64,000 nt of DNA, taken from positions 124,001-188,000 of the forward strand of contig CAWDVA010000006.1 of the NCBI GenBank assembly GCA_963805645.1, written 5' to 3'. Made by a program: the position numbers and the translations under genes. How positions within the stretch are numbered: position 1 is the stretch's first letter; each line of letters starts with the position of its first letter. The notes under the pieces are model-generated. The model had not been told where the DNA came from. It saw only the letters and a program-made list of their open reading frames with translations, and did not search any database. The stretch comes from CAVXEH01 sp963805645 (GTDB taxonomy: Bacteria > Chloroflexota > Limnocylindria > QHBO01). Positions 15,771 to 24,322 of this stretch are shown in pieces.

Positions 15771-18700
15771 GTGGATCCGGAGCTGTCGGAGTGGACGCCG
15801 GCGAGCGGTCCCGCGACTGACCGACTGGCCTCGCTGATCTCCACCCATGAACGCGACCTGCGTCGCGTGGCCGTCGCCATCACCGATGACGCGCAACGCG
15901 CGGACCGGGCCGTCCTCGCCACCTGGGCCTGGGCCGAGCGACGGGTGGACGCACTGGGCACGGCATCGGAGGCGCGGGCGCGGCTCCTGCGCCGCGTTGC
16001 CCGCGAGGCCGAGCGAAGGGCCAGGCCGCCATGGCCCGCGCGACTGCGTGATCGCGTGCGTCCATCGCACGCCATAGCGCCGGACCCGGGGCGCGACCCC
16101 GTCCTCACCCGCGTCCTCGCGGGCCTGACCAGCGAGGACCGCCGGATGCTCGCACTCCGGCACGCCGCGGGACTCACGACCGAGGAGATCGCCGGTCAGC
16201 TGGACTTGACCGGGCCGGGGGTTCGCGCCCATCTCGATGACCTGCGGGGGCGGCTCCAGTCCGCCCTCGCCATCCCTTCCACGAACGGAGAGGGCACTCC
16301 GCTCACGGATCTGGAGATCGAGCTACGGATCGCAGCTCGCCTCGTGGTGTATCTCGACCGCAGGGCCATCTCGGTGGCGCCAAAGGATCCAGCTACGGCG
16401 GCACGCTCGCTTCTGCGCCGAGCCACCCGCCGCCCGCGGCTCAACCGCCGGCGCCTCGCCGTGGGCACTGTCGTGGTTCTCGCCATCCTCGCCGTGGTGC
16501 TCCCGCTCTCGCTCGTGCCGCCCTCCGGACCCGCCAGCACGGCACCAACCCCAGCTCCGGGCACGCTCCTGCCCATCGCCGGATGGGACCAGCGCCCGCT
16601 CGGCAGTGTCGACGGCCTCGCCCGGGTCATCGGCTGGGCGCCGGACGGGGCCCACGTCGCGGTGGCCGGCGGCGGCATCACCATCTATGACCGGTCAGGT
16701 GGCGAGGTGCTGAGCTTCCACGGCGACGATGCGGTCTGGCTCGATGCTGACAGGCTGCTCGTCCTGCATGAGGGCGGAGCGGGCGAATCCGGTCTTTCTA
16801 ACCTCACGCTTCGCTCTCTGGCCGGCCGCGGTGAGCTCCTGGTCTCGCTGGATACCCCCGGTCCGGTCACTGAGATCGTCAGCGGACCGAGTGGTTCGGT
16901 GGCCGTGCTCAGGCGCTCGTTCTTCATCACGCCGCCGATCCAGTTCTCCATCTTGCGCAGCGGTGGGTTCTCCCGCCCGATGGACGGCATTCCGCTGGCG
17001 TGGACAGCGGATGGGGCCCGTCTGGCGTACCTGGCACACCCCGCGCCGTCCACCAAGGACTACCGGGGCGTCCTCCACGTCCTCGACGCCGTCACCCTGG
17101 CCGATCGCGATCTGGCCATCACCATCGAGGATTCGGAATTCAGCGCGATCGACGGGTCCGGCCGCTACCTCCTGGCCTGTGTCGCGCCCGCCACCGGTCC
17201 CGATGCCTGCGTCCTGGGCCTGGTCGACCTGCGCAACGGCACGACGCAGACATCCTCGATTCTGGGCCAGGGCACCATCGCCAGCTGGGCGGCCAATGGA
17301 TCCGTGCTGGTCCAGCAAGGAGGAACCATGTTCCGCTGGATCAGCGGCAGCAGTCCCGTGGCGCTGCGCTGGCAGCCGGAGATATCCAGCCCGGCTCTCG
17401 GGATCACACCGGCCGGGTCGCGCGTCGCGGTAGGCCTGCTCCACGGACCGGGTGCTGCTCGCCTGGTCGCCGGCAGCGAGCCGCCCATCATCGTCGTCCC
17501 CGGCCAGTCCGTCCGCTCGCTGGCCGCTTCCCCCGACGGCACGCGTCTGGCCTTCATCGAGACGCACCTGGGGCTGAGCACGGTCATGCTCGTGTCCCTG
17601 CCGGCGCCGCCGCCGGCATCCGGGCTGCCCGCTCCGTCTCCCGTCGCGACCCCGCCGGCAACCCCGGGCCCGACGCTCGCGGGCCTTCCCCTGCTGGCGA
17701 TCTCCGACGCGCCGACCTGGAGCTTCTCGACAGGGAACATCGATGCATCCTGGGGACCGCACGTCTACATGCACGACGGTGGCTACCCGTTCGACGACGA
17801 AGACGGCACGACTGGGATGGTCCCGCTCGAGCTGTCCGTGTTCGATCTCGCCGACGGCAGCTCCAGGGCCATCGAGTCACCGCTGACCGACGAGGAGGAG
17901 CTGGCCGTCGCGTTGACCGATGGCAGGTACCTGGTGCTTGAGGCGTTCCGACGCCCGGGGCCGCCCCCGAGTGCGAGCAACATCGGCTGCCCGCCGGAGA
18001 TCGCGCAGCCCATGGCCTGGCGCCTGCTGGCAGCGCCGCTCGGCACCGATGGTGCCCCGACCGCACCATTCCGGGTTCTCGACAGCGGCACCGCGTCGCG
18101 GGTCTTCTCGCCGGCTGGCGTGGAGGGAGTCACCTGCCCGGCCACCGTCCTGCCCGCCGTCGCCGTCGCGAACGAAGGCGTGGCCTATGCCGTCGAGGCA
18201 CCTGCTGGCGGCTACCCGTGGGCCACTCGCATCAGCATCCGTCGCCTGTCGGATGGCACCGCAGTCCGTACAGCATCGACGCGCGCGACCGTGGAATGGC
18301 TGGGCCTCGACGAAGGCATCGTGGCCTGGACGGAGCGCGAGGACGCGAGCGTCACGTCCGAGGACGGGGTCCTCCTGCAGGTGATCGCGCCGCTGGACGC
18401 GGCGGTCCAGACGCTGCCGCTTCCCGCCGGCGACGGTCAGCTGGCGTGGGACACATTCACGACCACCGGCGGCGGCATTGTCTCCAGCGCTGGAGATCAG
18501 CCCGGCGTCGCGTTGTCATCGGTCTACTGGCTCGACCCGGCCAGCGGAGCCGCCGAGCGGATCTCGCCTGCCGGTGCAGCGTGCTGGCTGGGGGGAGCCG
18601 GCGACGGCATGGCGATCATGAGCTGCGACAGCCTCCCGGGCGGCCTGTCGCTCCTCTGGCGCGAAGACCACGGCCTCGCCCTCCTGGACTCCGTCTCGTA

Positions 18701-18797
18701 TGGAGACTGGTCCATCGCCGGGGGGTGGATCGTCACCTCCGATCGGGGGTGGGAGACCTACCTGGCCGGCGTTCCGCTCCCCGAGGTGCTCCGCTAG
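15771..18797 (+). CDS. Membrane-anchored sigma-like/beta-propeller protein (copy 1)
   Basis: A 1,008-residue protein with three parts. Residues 18-85 resemble a degenerate ECF sigma region 2. Residues 118-165 resemble sigma region 4 (LTSEDRRMLALRHAAGL, TTEEIAGQLDLTGPGVRAHL, a helix-turn-helix). A single hydrophobic helix spans about 230-249, then a Pro/Thr linker and a large WD40/TolB-like propeller run to the end (repeats of the W-x-P/A-D-G-x-x-V/L-A type). The propeller should face outside; four cysteines in it are shared with copy 2. The GTG start has a purine-rich GAGGGGTGCGAG before it and the same first residues as copy 2. A membrane-held transcription regulator or a scaffold are both possible. 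Confidence 0.7.
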   Translation: MDPELSEWTPASGPATDRLASLISTHERDLRRVAVAITDDAQRADRAVLATWAWAERRVDALGTASEARARLLRRVAREAERRARPPWPARLRDRVRPSHAIAPDPGRDPVLTRVLAGLTSEDRRMLALRHAAGLTTEEIAGQLDLTGPGVRAHLDDLRGRLQSALAIPSTNGEGTPLTDLEIELRIAARLVVYLDRRAISVAPKDPATAARSLLRRATRRPRLNRRRLAVGTVVVLAILAVVLPLSLVPPSGPASTAPTPAPGTLLPIAGWDQRPLGSVDGLARVIGWAPDGAHVAVAGGGITIYDRSGGEVLSFHGDDAVWLDADRLLVLHEGGAGESGLSNLTLRSLAGRGELLVSLDTPGPVTEIVSGPSGSVAVLRRSFFITPPIQFSILRSGGFSRPMDGIPLAWTADGARLAYLAHPAPSTKDYRGVLHVLDAVTLADRDLAITIEDSEFSAIDGSGRYLLACVAPATGPDACVLGLVDLRNGTTQTSSILGQGTIASWAANGSVLVQQGGTMFRWISGSSPVALRWQPEISSPALGITPAGSRVAVGLLHGPGAARLVAGSEPPIIVVPGQSVRSLAASPDGTRLAFIETHLGLSTVMLVSLPAPPPASGLPAPSPVATPPATPGPTLAGLPLLAISDAPTWSFSTGNIDASWGPHVYMHDGGYPFDDEDGTTGMVPLELSVFDLADGSSRAIESPLTDEEELAVALTDGRYLVLEAFRRPGPPPSASNIGCPPEIAQPMAWRLLAAPLGTDGAPTAPFRVLDSGTASRVFSPAGVEGVTCPATVLPAVAVANEGVAYAVEAPAGGYPWATRISIRRLSDGTAVRTASTRATVEWLGLDEGIVAWTEREDASVTSEDGVLLQVIAPLDAAVQTLPLPAGDGQLAWDTFTTTGGGIVSSAGDQPGVALSSVYWLDPASGAAERISPAGAACWLGGAGDGMAIMSCDSLPGGLSLLWREDHGLALLDSVSYGDWSIAGGWIVTSDRGWETYLAGVPLPEVLR

Positions 18798-18859
18798 GTC
18801 CGCCGAGGACGGCGTGCCGTCCACCGACCACGAATCCGATGCCCGCGCATGCGAGAATG

Positions 18860-18887
18860 CCGATCAGCACCGCGTGGTGCTGATCGG
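18860..18887 (+). promoter_or_regulatory. Perfect 11-bp inverted repeat overlapping the ribosome binding site of copy 2
   Basis: CCGATCAGCAC, a 6-base spacer (CGCGTG) and GTGCTGATCGG form a perfect inverted repeat. Its 3' arm runs into GGGGGTGGG, the likely ribosome binding site for the GTG at 18897. It could be an operator, or an RNA hairpin hiding the start region. Nothing comparable precedes copy 1, although both genes share GCGAGAATG 34-38 bases before their start. Confidence 0.5.
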
Positions 18888-18896
18888 GGGTGGGAC

Positions 18897-21800
18897 GTGG
18901 ATCCGGAGCTCTCGGACTGGACGTCGGCGGGTGGGCCCGAGACCGACCGCCTGGCCTCGCTGATGGCGACCCACGACCGCGACCTGCACCGCGTTGCCAT
19001 CGCCGTGACTGATGACGCGCAGCGCGCGAGCCGGGCGGTGCTCGCCACCTGGACCTGGGCGGGGCGCCGAATGGGCTCCATCGGGAGCGGGTCGGAAGCG
19101 CGCGCACGGCTCCTGCGTCGGGTGGCGCGGGAGGCGCGACGCAGGACAGGCACGCCCTGGCTCCTCAGGCTGCGAAACGGGCTGCCGCTGATCCCGAACC
19201 GCCCGGCCAACCCCGACACCGGCCGGGATCCGGCCGTGGTATCGGCGCTGGCCCCACTGACGGTCGAGGACCGCCAGATGCTGGCGCTGTGGCATGCCGC
19301 GGGCCTGACCACCGAAGAGATCGCGGCGCAGCTGGAGCTCACCGGGCCCGGCGTGCGCACCCACCTCGGCGATCTGCGTTCCCTGCTGCGCCGGACGCTC
19401 GGCATCGGGGATGTCGACGAGCGTGGGGAAGCCCTGACGGACCGCGACGTCGACCGTCGGATCGGCGCCCGGCTCCTCGCCCATCTCGACCGGCGAGCGA
19501 CACCTGGTGCCCCGAACTCGGGCGAGGCGCCAGACGTCGACACCGCCGCTCGTTCCGTGATGCAACGCCACGTGCGGCGGCCACGGCCCGGGAGACGGCC
19601 GGTCATCGTGGGCGGCATCGTCCTCCTCGTGGTCGCGGCCATGGCGCTGCCGCTGTCGATGCTGCCGAGCGGCGCCGGAACCGCGGGCGCCACGCCCAGG
19701 CCGTCGCCCGGCACCCTGCTGGCGGTCGCGGGATGGAGCCAGCATCCGGTGGTGCGCGTGGACGGCACGGTGGAGATCATCGGCTGGTCTCCCGACGGTG
19801 TGCACGTCGCGGTGGCGGAGGGCGTCGCCAAGCAGGTCGCGGTCTACGACCGGCGCGGCACGCCGGTTCGCACCTTCGATGGCACCGATGCCGCCTGGAT
19901 CGACGCCAACCGCCTCCTGGTGCTGGCCGACACCGGGAACGGCGCCAATCTCGTTCTGCGCACCCTCGACGGCACCGGCGACCTGCTGCTCTCCTGGCCG
20001 GGATCGGACGGCCCGACCACCATCGTCGCCGGCGGCGGAGGCATCGCCGTATCCACCGGTCCCGGCGGATTCGACTTCTCTCCCGGCGTCCCGGCGACGG
20101 CGCGGATCACCTTCTTCGTGCTCCGCGACGGCAGTCTCCGCGCCGGACCCACGGGTATTCCCCTGGCCTGGAGCCCGGACGGAACCCGCCTCGCGTACAT
20201 GGCGGCTCCGGCGCTGGCGTCCGGTGGCTACCAGGGGCAGCTGCACCTTCTCGACGCCGCCACGATGACGGACCGCGACGTCGGGGCCACCGTCATGCAA
20301 TCGGCCTCGTCGGCCATTGACCCCACCGGCCGACACCTCCTCGCCTGCGTGCCAGCATCGAGCGGCGGCGCCTGCGACCTGGGCCTCGTCGATCTCCGGG
20401 ACGGATCGGTGCAGGCCTCGTCCATCATCGCCCGGACCGCGGTCGCTGCCTGGGCTCCGGACGGCTCGGCCATGATCCAGGCCAACGGGACCGTCCTGCG
20501 CTGGGCACCGGGGGATGAGCCCGTGGCCCTGCGCTGGCAGCCCGAGCACGGCAACCGCGTGCTGGGCATGGCCACCGCCGGCGCCTGGTTGGCGGTGGGT
20601 CTTTACCAGGGACCCATCACGCCGCAGCTCGTCGCCGGGACCCAGCCGCCCATGGTCGTCGTCTCCGGTCCGGGCGTGCACTCGCTGGCTGCCAGCGCGG
20701 ACGGGCAGCGGCTTGCCTACGGCCAGCTGCTGCGCGGGAGCACCACCATCGTCATCGCCTCCCTGCCCCGGGCGCCGGCGTCGCCGCTCGCCTCTGCCGC
20801 GGCCGCGCCCACCCCGGCACCGTCCTCTCCGGCCGCCTCATTCGAGGGCGCCCCCATCCTGGCGCTGGATCGGACGTACTCGGCCGAGATGACCTCGAAC
20901 GGCACCGCCGTGTCCTGGGGACCGCACCTCTACCTGCAGTCGGGCGGGTACCAGACCGGGGATGGCAGCACCTTCACCGTGGTCCCACTCACGCTGTCAG
21001 TCCTCGACATCACGACGAAGGTCGAGACCCCCGTCGACGTGCCCCTCGCGTCGGACGAGATGCCGGCGCTGCTCAGGACGGACGGCGCGTACCTGGTGGT
21101 CGAGGCCTACCGGCGCCTTGGACCGCCCGGCGGCGACAACAACGCCTGCCCGCCCGAGCTCACGCAGCCGGTGGCCTGGCGCATCCTGGCCGCCCCGGTG
21201 GACCAGGATGGAGTCCCCAGCGGACCGTTCACGGTGCTCGACTCCGGCACGGCGTCACGTGTCTTCACCCCCGGAGCCCGGCAGGGAGATCCGTGCGCCC
21301 TGGTGGTGCCACCCTCCATCGACGTCACGGACGGCCGGGTGGCCTACGCCGTCGAGGCTCCCACCGCCGCCAACCCATGGGCCACGCGCCTGATCGTTCG
21401 CCGCCTCGCGGACCGGGCCGTCGTCCGGCAGGAGGTCGCCCCGGCCACGATCCAGTGGCTGGGGCTGTCCGGCGACGTGCTTGCCTGGGCCGAGCAGGCC
21501 GACGCAAGCGTCTCGTCCTCGGGGACGGTCACGTTGCGGTCGGCGGCACTCCTGGACGCCCCCGCCCGCACCGTTCGACTCCCCGCCGGCGCCGCGGCAC
21601 CGAGCACGCCCTGGTTCCTGATGGCCGGCACCGCGCTGCTGTATTCCAGCTTCGACGCCAACGGGGTGGAGCCGCCAACCATCTGGCGGCTGGACCTGGC
21701 CACCGGGGATACCAGCCAGCTGGCCCCGCCGGCAGGCAGCTACTGCTCCCCGATCGTGGGGAGCAGCGAGATCGTCTTCGTGCGCTGCGACAGCGGCAAC

Positions 21801-21983
21801 GGGTCGGGCACCACCTTCGTCTGGCGTCCCGGACACGACTGGGTCGTCCTCGGCGAGACCGGGGGGCCGATCGGCGTCACGATCGGCGGCGGCTGGGTGA
21901 TCCTGACCGACTGGTCGGACCAGGGCCCCCGGCTCATAGGCTTCCCGATCAGCGAGCTGACCGGCCAGCAGCCGCGCGGCTAG
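18897..21983 (+). CDS. Membrane-anchored sigma-like/beta-propeller protein (copy 2)
   Basis: A 1,028-residue tandem paralogue of the preceding gene with the same order: degenerate sigma region 2 (about 18-84), region-4-like helix-turn-helix (about 120-167), TM helix (about 235-256), Pro-rich linker, and extracytoplasmic propeller. The copies are closely similar at the N-terminus (VDPELSDWTS against VDPELSEWTP) and around paired cysteines (NACPPELTQPVAW/NIGCPPEIAQPMAW; DPCALVV/VTCPATV; YCSP/ACWL; VRCDSG/MSCDSL). The open frame begins at 18849, but the GTG at 18897 matches copy 1. The stop lies in a CTAG shared with the convergent SCO1 gene. Its role is unknown. Confidence 0.7.
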   Translation: MDPELSDWTSAGGPETDRLASLMATHDRDLHRVAIAVTDDAQRASRAVLATWTWAGRRMGSIGSGSEARARLLRRVAREARRRTGTPWLLRLRNGLPLIPNRPANPDTGRDPAVVSALAPLTVEDRQMLALWHAAGLTTEEIAAQLELTGPGVRTHLGDLRSLLRRTLGIGDVDERGEALTDRDVDRRIGARLLAHLDRRATPGAPNSGEAPDVDTAARSVMQRHVRRPRPGRRPVIVGGIVLLVVAAMALPLSMLPSGAGTAGATPRPSPGTLLAVAGWSQHPVVRVDGTVEIIGWSPDGVHVAVAEGVAKQVAVYDRRGTPVRTFDGTDAAWIDANRLLVLADTGNGANLVLRTLDGTGDLLLSWPGSDGPTTIVAGGGGIAVSTGPGGFDFSPGVPATARITFFVLRDGSLRAGPTGIPLAWSPDGTRLAYMAAPALASGGYQGQLHLLDAATMTDRDVGATVMQSASSAIDPTGRHLLACVPASSGGACDLGLVDLRDGSVQASSIIARTAVAAWAPDGSAMIQANGTVLRWAPGDEPVALRWQPEHGNRVLGMATAGAWLAVGLYQGPITPQLVAGTQPPMVVVSGPGVHSLAASADGQRLAYGQLLRGSTTIVIASLPRAPASPLASAAAAPTPAPSSPAASFEGAPILALDRTYSAEMTSNGTAVSWGPHLYLQSGGYQTGDGSTFTVVPLTLSVLDITTKVETPVDVPLASDEMPALLRTDGAYLVVEAYRRLGPPGGDNNACPPELTQPVAWRILAAPVDQDGVPSGPFTVLDSGTASRVFTPGARQGDPCALVVPPSIDVTDGRVAYAVEAPTAANPWATRLIVRRLADRAVVRQEVAPATIQWLGLSGDVLAWAEQADASVSSSGTVTLRSAALLDAPARTVRLPAGAAAPSTPWFLMAGTALLYSSFDANGVEPPTIWRLDLATGDTSQLAPPAGSYCSPIVGSSEIVFVRCDSGNGSGTTFVWRPGHDWVVLGETGGPIGVTIGGGWVILTDWSDQGPRLIGFPISELTGQQPRG

Positions 21984-22732
21984 CCCCCGCTCGGCAGCGG
22001 GATGCGCCTGCCCAGCAGCGCGCCGATGTTGTCGAGCGCCTGGCGCACCGTCCACGGCGAGTCCGGGCTGGCCAGGTTCTGCAGCCCGGTGTCGTTGAGC
22101 ATGGCCTTCAGCGACGGCGCCAGCTGGCCGCCCAGGTCGGCGGTGCCGACCAGCACGATCCGCTCGTGCCCGCTCCCGTCGATGAACAGCAGCACCGGGG
22201 TGTGGCTCACGTCATAGGCATCGGGCTGGTGCGTGTACCAGTCGATCGGTGCCGGACTGGCGACCGCCTGCCTGTCGTGCACCACCCCGAAGAAGCTCCA
22301 GAAGCGGTCGAGGTTGTCCGGGGTCCCGGTCAGCATGGTCCAGTCGGCGGACACCAGGTCCGCGTACGCGGCGAGGCGCTCCGGCGTGTCGCGTTCCGGG
22401 TCCACCGTGACCTCCCACAGCGCCACCCTGTCCTGCAGCGCCGCCGCGTGGATCGCCTGCGAGATCTGGATGAACGCCCCGGTGGTCATGGGGCACAGCT
22501 CATGGCAGGCGGTCAGGAACGGGTAGATGACCACGATCTTTCCCTGCAGGTCGGACAGGTGGACGGTGTTGCCGTGCTGGTCGATGAGCGCGACGTCCGG
22601 AACGGCCTGGTCGACCTGCGATCCGGTGATGGGCGGTGGCGCGCTGAGGGCGCGCCAGGCAAAGAAGCCGATGGCCGCGATACCCACCAGGCCGACGCCG
22701 GCGGCAATGCGAAGGGACAGCGGAATGCGCAC
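21980..22732 (-). CDS. SCO1/SenC family membrane-anchored thioredoxin-fold protein
   Basis: A 250-residue protein with an N-terminal hydrophobic anchor (IAAGVGLVGIAAIGFFAWRAL), then a redoxin fold. FLTACHELCPMTTG holds the CxxxC copper/redox pair followed by Pro, and YDVSHTPVLLFID supplies the conserved His. The family delivers copper to the CuA site of cytochrome c oxidase or acts as a thiol reductant outside the membrane. No oxidase genes are near; a lipoprotein cytochrome c lies at 27.5 kb. GTG start. Confidence 0.88.
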   Translation of the reverse strand: MRIPLSLRIAAGVGLVGIAAIGFFAWRALSAPPPITGSQVDQAVPDVALIDQHGNTVHLSDLQGKIVVIYPFLTACHELCPMTTGAFIQISQAIHAAALQDRVALWEVTVDPERDTPERLAAYADLVSADWTMLTGTPDNLDRFWSFFGVVHDRQAVASPAPIDWYTHQPDAYDVSHTPVLLFIDGSGHERIVLVGTADLGGQLAPSLKAMLNDTGLQNLASPDSPWTVRQALDNIGALLGRRIPLPSGG

Positions 22733-22786
22733 GAGCGGACGCTCTCGTAAGGGGGCGGAGGGGTGGCCCCCTGATGATAGCGGCTC

Positions 22787-23701
22787 TCAGCGCCTCGCCC
22801 GCACCAGTCCGCTGGCGGCGGCCATGGCTGCCAGAATCAGCGCCGCCCCAAGCAGCTGCACGAGCGTGAAGCGCTCCCCCAGCAGGATCGCCGAGCCGAT
22901 GGCGGCGGTCGGCGGATTGAGGAGCAGGAAGGCCGACGCGCGCCGGGCCTCCAGCCGACGCATGCTGACGATGACGCCCATCGCCGCCAGCGCCCCGGGG
23001 CCGAGCCCCAGCCAGACCACCGCCGCCACCGCGTCTGCGCGCAGCGGCCTGGCACCGGCGCCCGCCGGCGCCAGCAGAACGAGCACCAGGGCAACGGCCG
23101 AGGTCAACGCCAGGGCCGTGGCGCCGATGGCGGGGCCCGGCAGGTCGTACGCGTGGGACCAGCGGCGCGAAAGCACCAGGAAGCTGCCGAAGAGCACCGC
23201 GGCGACCATTCCGATGCCGACGCCGAGCGCCTGGTCGCCCCCCAGGTTGACCTCCCCCAGGAGCGCGGCGCCCACCAGCGCCAGGGCCAGGGCGGCCAGC
23301 GTCGTCGCCTCCAGCCGCTCGCGGAGCAGCGGCACGGCGATGACCGCGGCGAGCACCGCGTACATGCCGGCCACGAAGGCGGTGATGCTGGCACCTGCGA
23401 GCGAGACCGCGGTGTTCATGGCCAGCACGAAGGCGGGGCCGGCCAGCAAGCCGACCACGGCAAGCCGCCAGGCCGATGCCCGCGTCAGGCGCCGCGGCCG
23501 CAGGGCCGGATGGGAAGAAACCGCCACCACGGTCACCAGCGCGACGGACCCCAGCACGCCGCGCCAGAGCGCGGCGGTGAGGGGGGTGAACGAGCGCAGG
23601 GCGACGGCAGTGGCCACGAATGAGGAGCCATAGATGATCGCGGTGCCGGCGGCAGCCGCGGCGCCAACCGGATCCAGGGCAGTCGTGGTTCGCTGCGCCA
23701 T
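22787..23701 (-). CDS. EamA/DMT-family membrane transporter
   Basis: A 304-residue protein with ten hydrophobic segments in two repeats. IIYGSSFVATAVALRSFTPL at the start of helix 1 and ILLGERFTLVQLLGAALILAAM near the end are typical EamA features. It starts at the ATG at 23701, with a GAGAGGGAG tract about 13 bases upstream. It is the second DMT exporter in the window and not close in sequence to the one at 5 kb. The substrate is unknown. Confidence 0.87.
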   Translation of the reverse strand: MAQRTTTALDPVGAAAAAGTAIIYGSSFVATAVALRSFTPLTAALWRGVLGSVALVTVVAVSSHPALRPRRLTRASAWRLAVVGLLAGPAFVLAMNTAVSLAGASITAFVAGMYAVLAAVIAVPLLRERLEATTLAALALALVGAALLGEVNLGGDQALGVGIGMVAAVLFGSFLVLSRRWSHAYDLPGPAIGATALALTSAVALVLVLLAPAGAGARPLRADAVAAVVWLGLGPGALAAMGVIVSMRRLEARRASAFLLLNPPTAAIGSAILLGERFTLVQLLGAALILAAMAAASGLVRARR

Positions 23702-23751
23702 CGGCGTCGTGGCTCCCTCTCGGTCTCGGCCTGTGCGCCGGGCCTCGAATC

Positions 23752-24007
23752 CTACGCTGATGGCGGCGCCCAGGTGCCCGCGGGCACCGCCCCGTCCGGG
23801 ACGAGCGGCAGCGAGCGGATCCGCACCCCGCTGGCCGCGGAGATGGCGTTGGCGATCGCCGGCGCCGGGGCGATGATGGGCGTCTCGCCGGCATCGGCCG
23901 ACGGCAGGTCGGCGGTCGAGGAGGATGACCTCAGTGGGCGGCAGGTCACGGAAGCGCGGGACCCCGTAGGCAGACTGGGCCGCGTTGGGGATCCGGCCGT
24001 CATCGGC
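23752..24007 (-). pseudogene. C-terminal relic of a xanthine dehydrogenase-type molybdopterin subunit (frameshifted)
   Basis: Reading the minus strand from 24007, one frame gives GRIPNAAQSAYGVPRFRDLPP and then TEVILLD. After a one-base shift near 23905 the next frame gives DLPSADAGETPIIAPAPAIA and then NAISAASGVRIRSLP, ending at 23752. This is the conserved C-terminus of CoxL/IorB/XDH-type large subunits (VPRF.D.P..EV.L.DR.DLPSAGAGE.PI...PAIANAI..A.GVR.R.LP). Everything upstream is missing and replaced by an unrelated 92-aa gene whose stop is in the first frame. It is a dead remnant. Confidence 0.75.
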
Positions 24008-24286
24008 TCAGCCCTCGCGGATGCGGGCGGCGTACTCGGGGAAGAAGCGGGTGATCACGGTGAGGTCGAAGCGCCGCATGATCGACTCCTTCGGCTCCCG
24101 CTCGAGCAGGAAGGCCATGCTCCGCTGGACGAGCGACTCGGGGGCCTCGCCGGCACGGCCGAACCGCTCCAGCTCATCACGGCTGACGCTGACCCGATGC
24201 CGGGTCGCACCACCTTCGTCGCGCACCTCGACATCACATTCCCACCCCGGGCCCGATGGCGACGTGACGACGGTGATCTCACTCAC
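24008..24286 (-). CDS. Small conserved hypothetical protein (92 aa)
   Basis: A 92-residue protein, GTG start preceded by GGAGGTGGAG. The N-terminal half looks like beta strands (MSEITVVTSPSG, HRVSVSRDELERFG); the C-terminal half contains SMAFLLEREPKESIMRRFDL and VITRFFPEYAARI, which looks like a conserved block from small bacterial proteins I have met only as hypothetical. No function can be given. It lies just downstream of the MFS gene and directly before the molybdenum hydroxylase relic. Confidence 0.65.
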   Translation of the reverse strand: MSEITVVTSPSGPGWECDVEVRDEGGATRHRVSVSRDELERFGRAGEAPESLVQRSMAFLLEREPKESIMRRFDLTVITRFFPEYAARIREG

Positions 24287-24322
24287 TACTCCACCTCCGG
24301 ATTCGGGTGCATGCCCCCGAGC

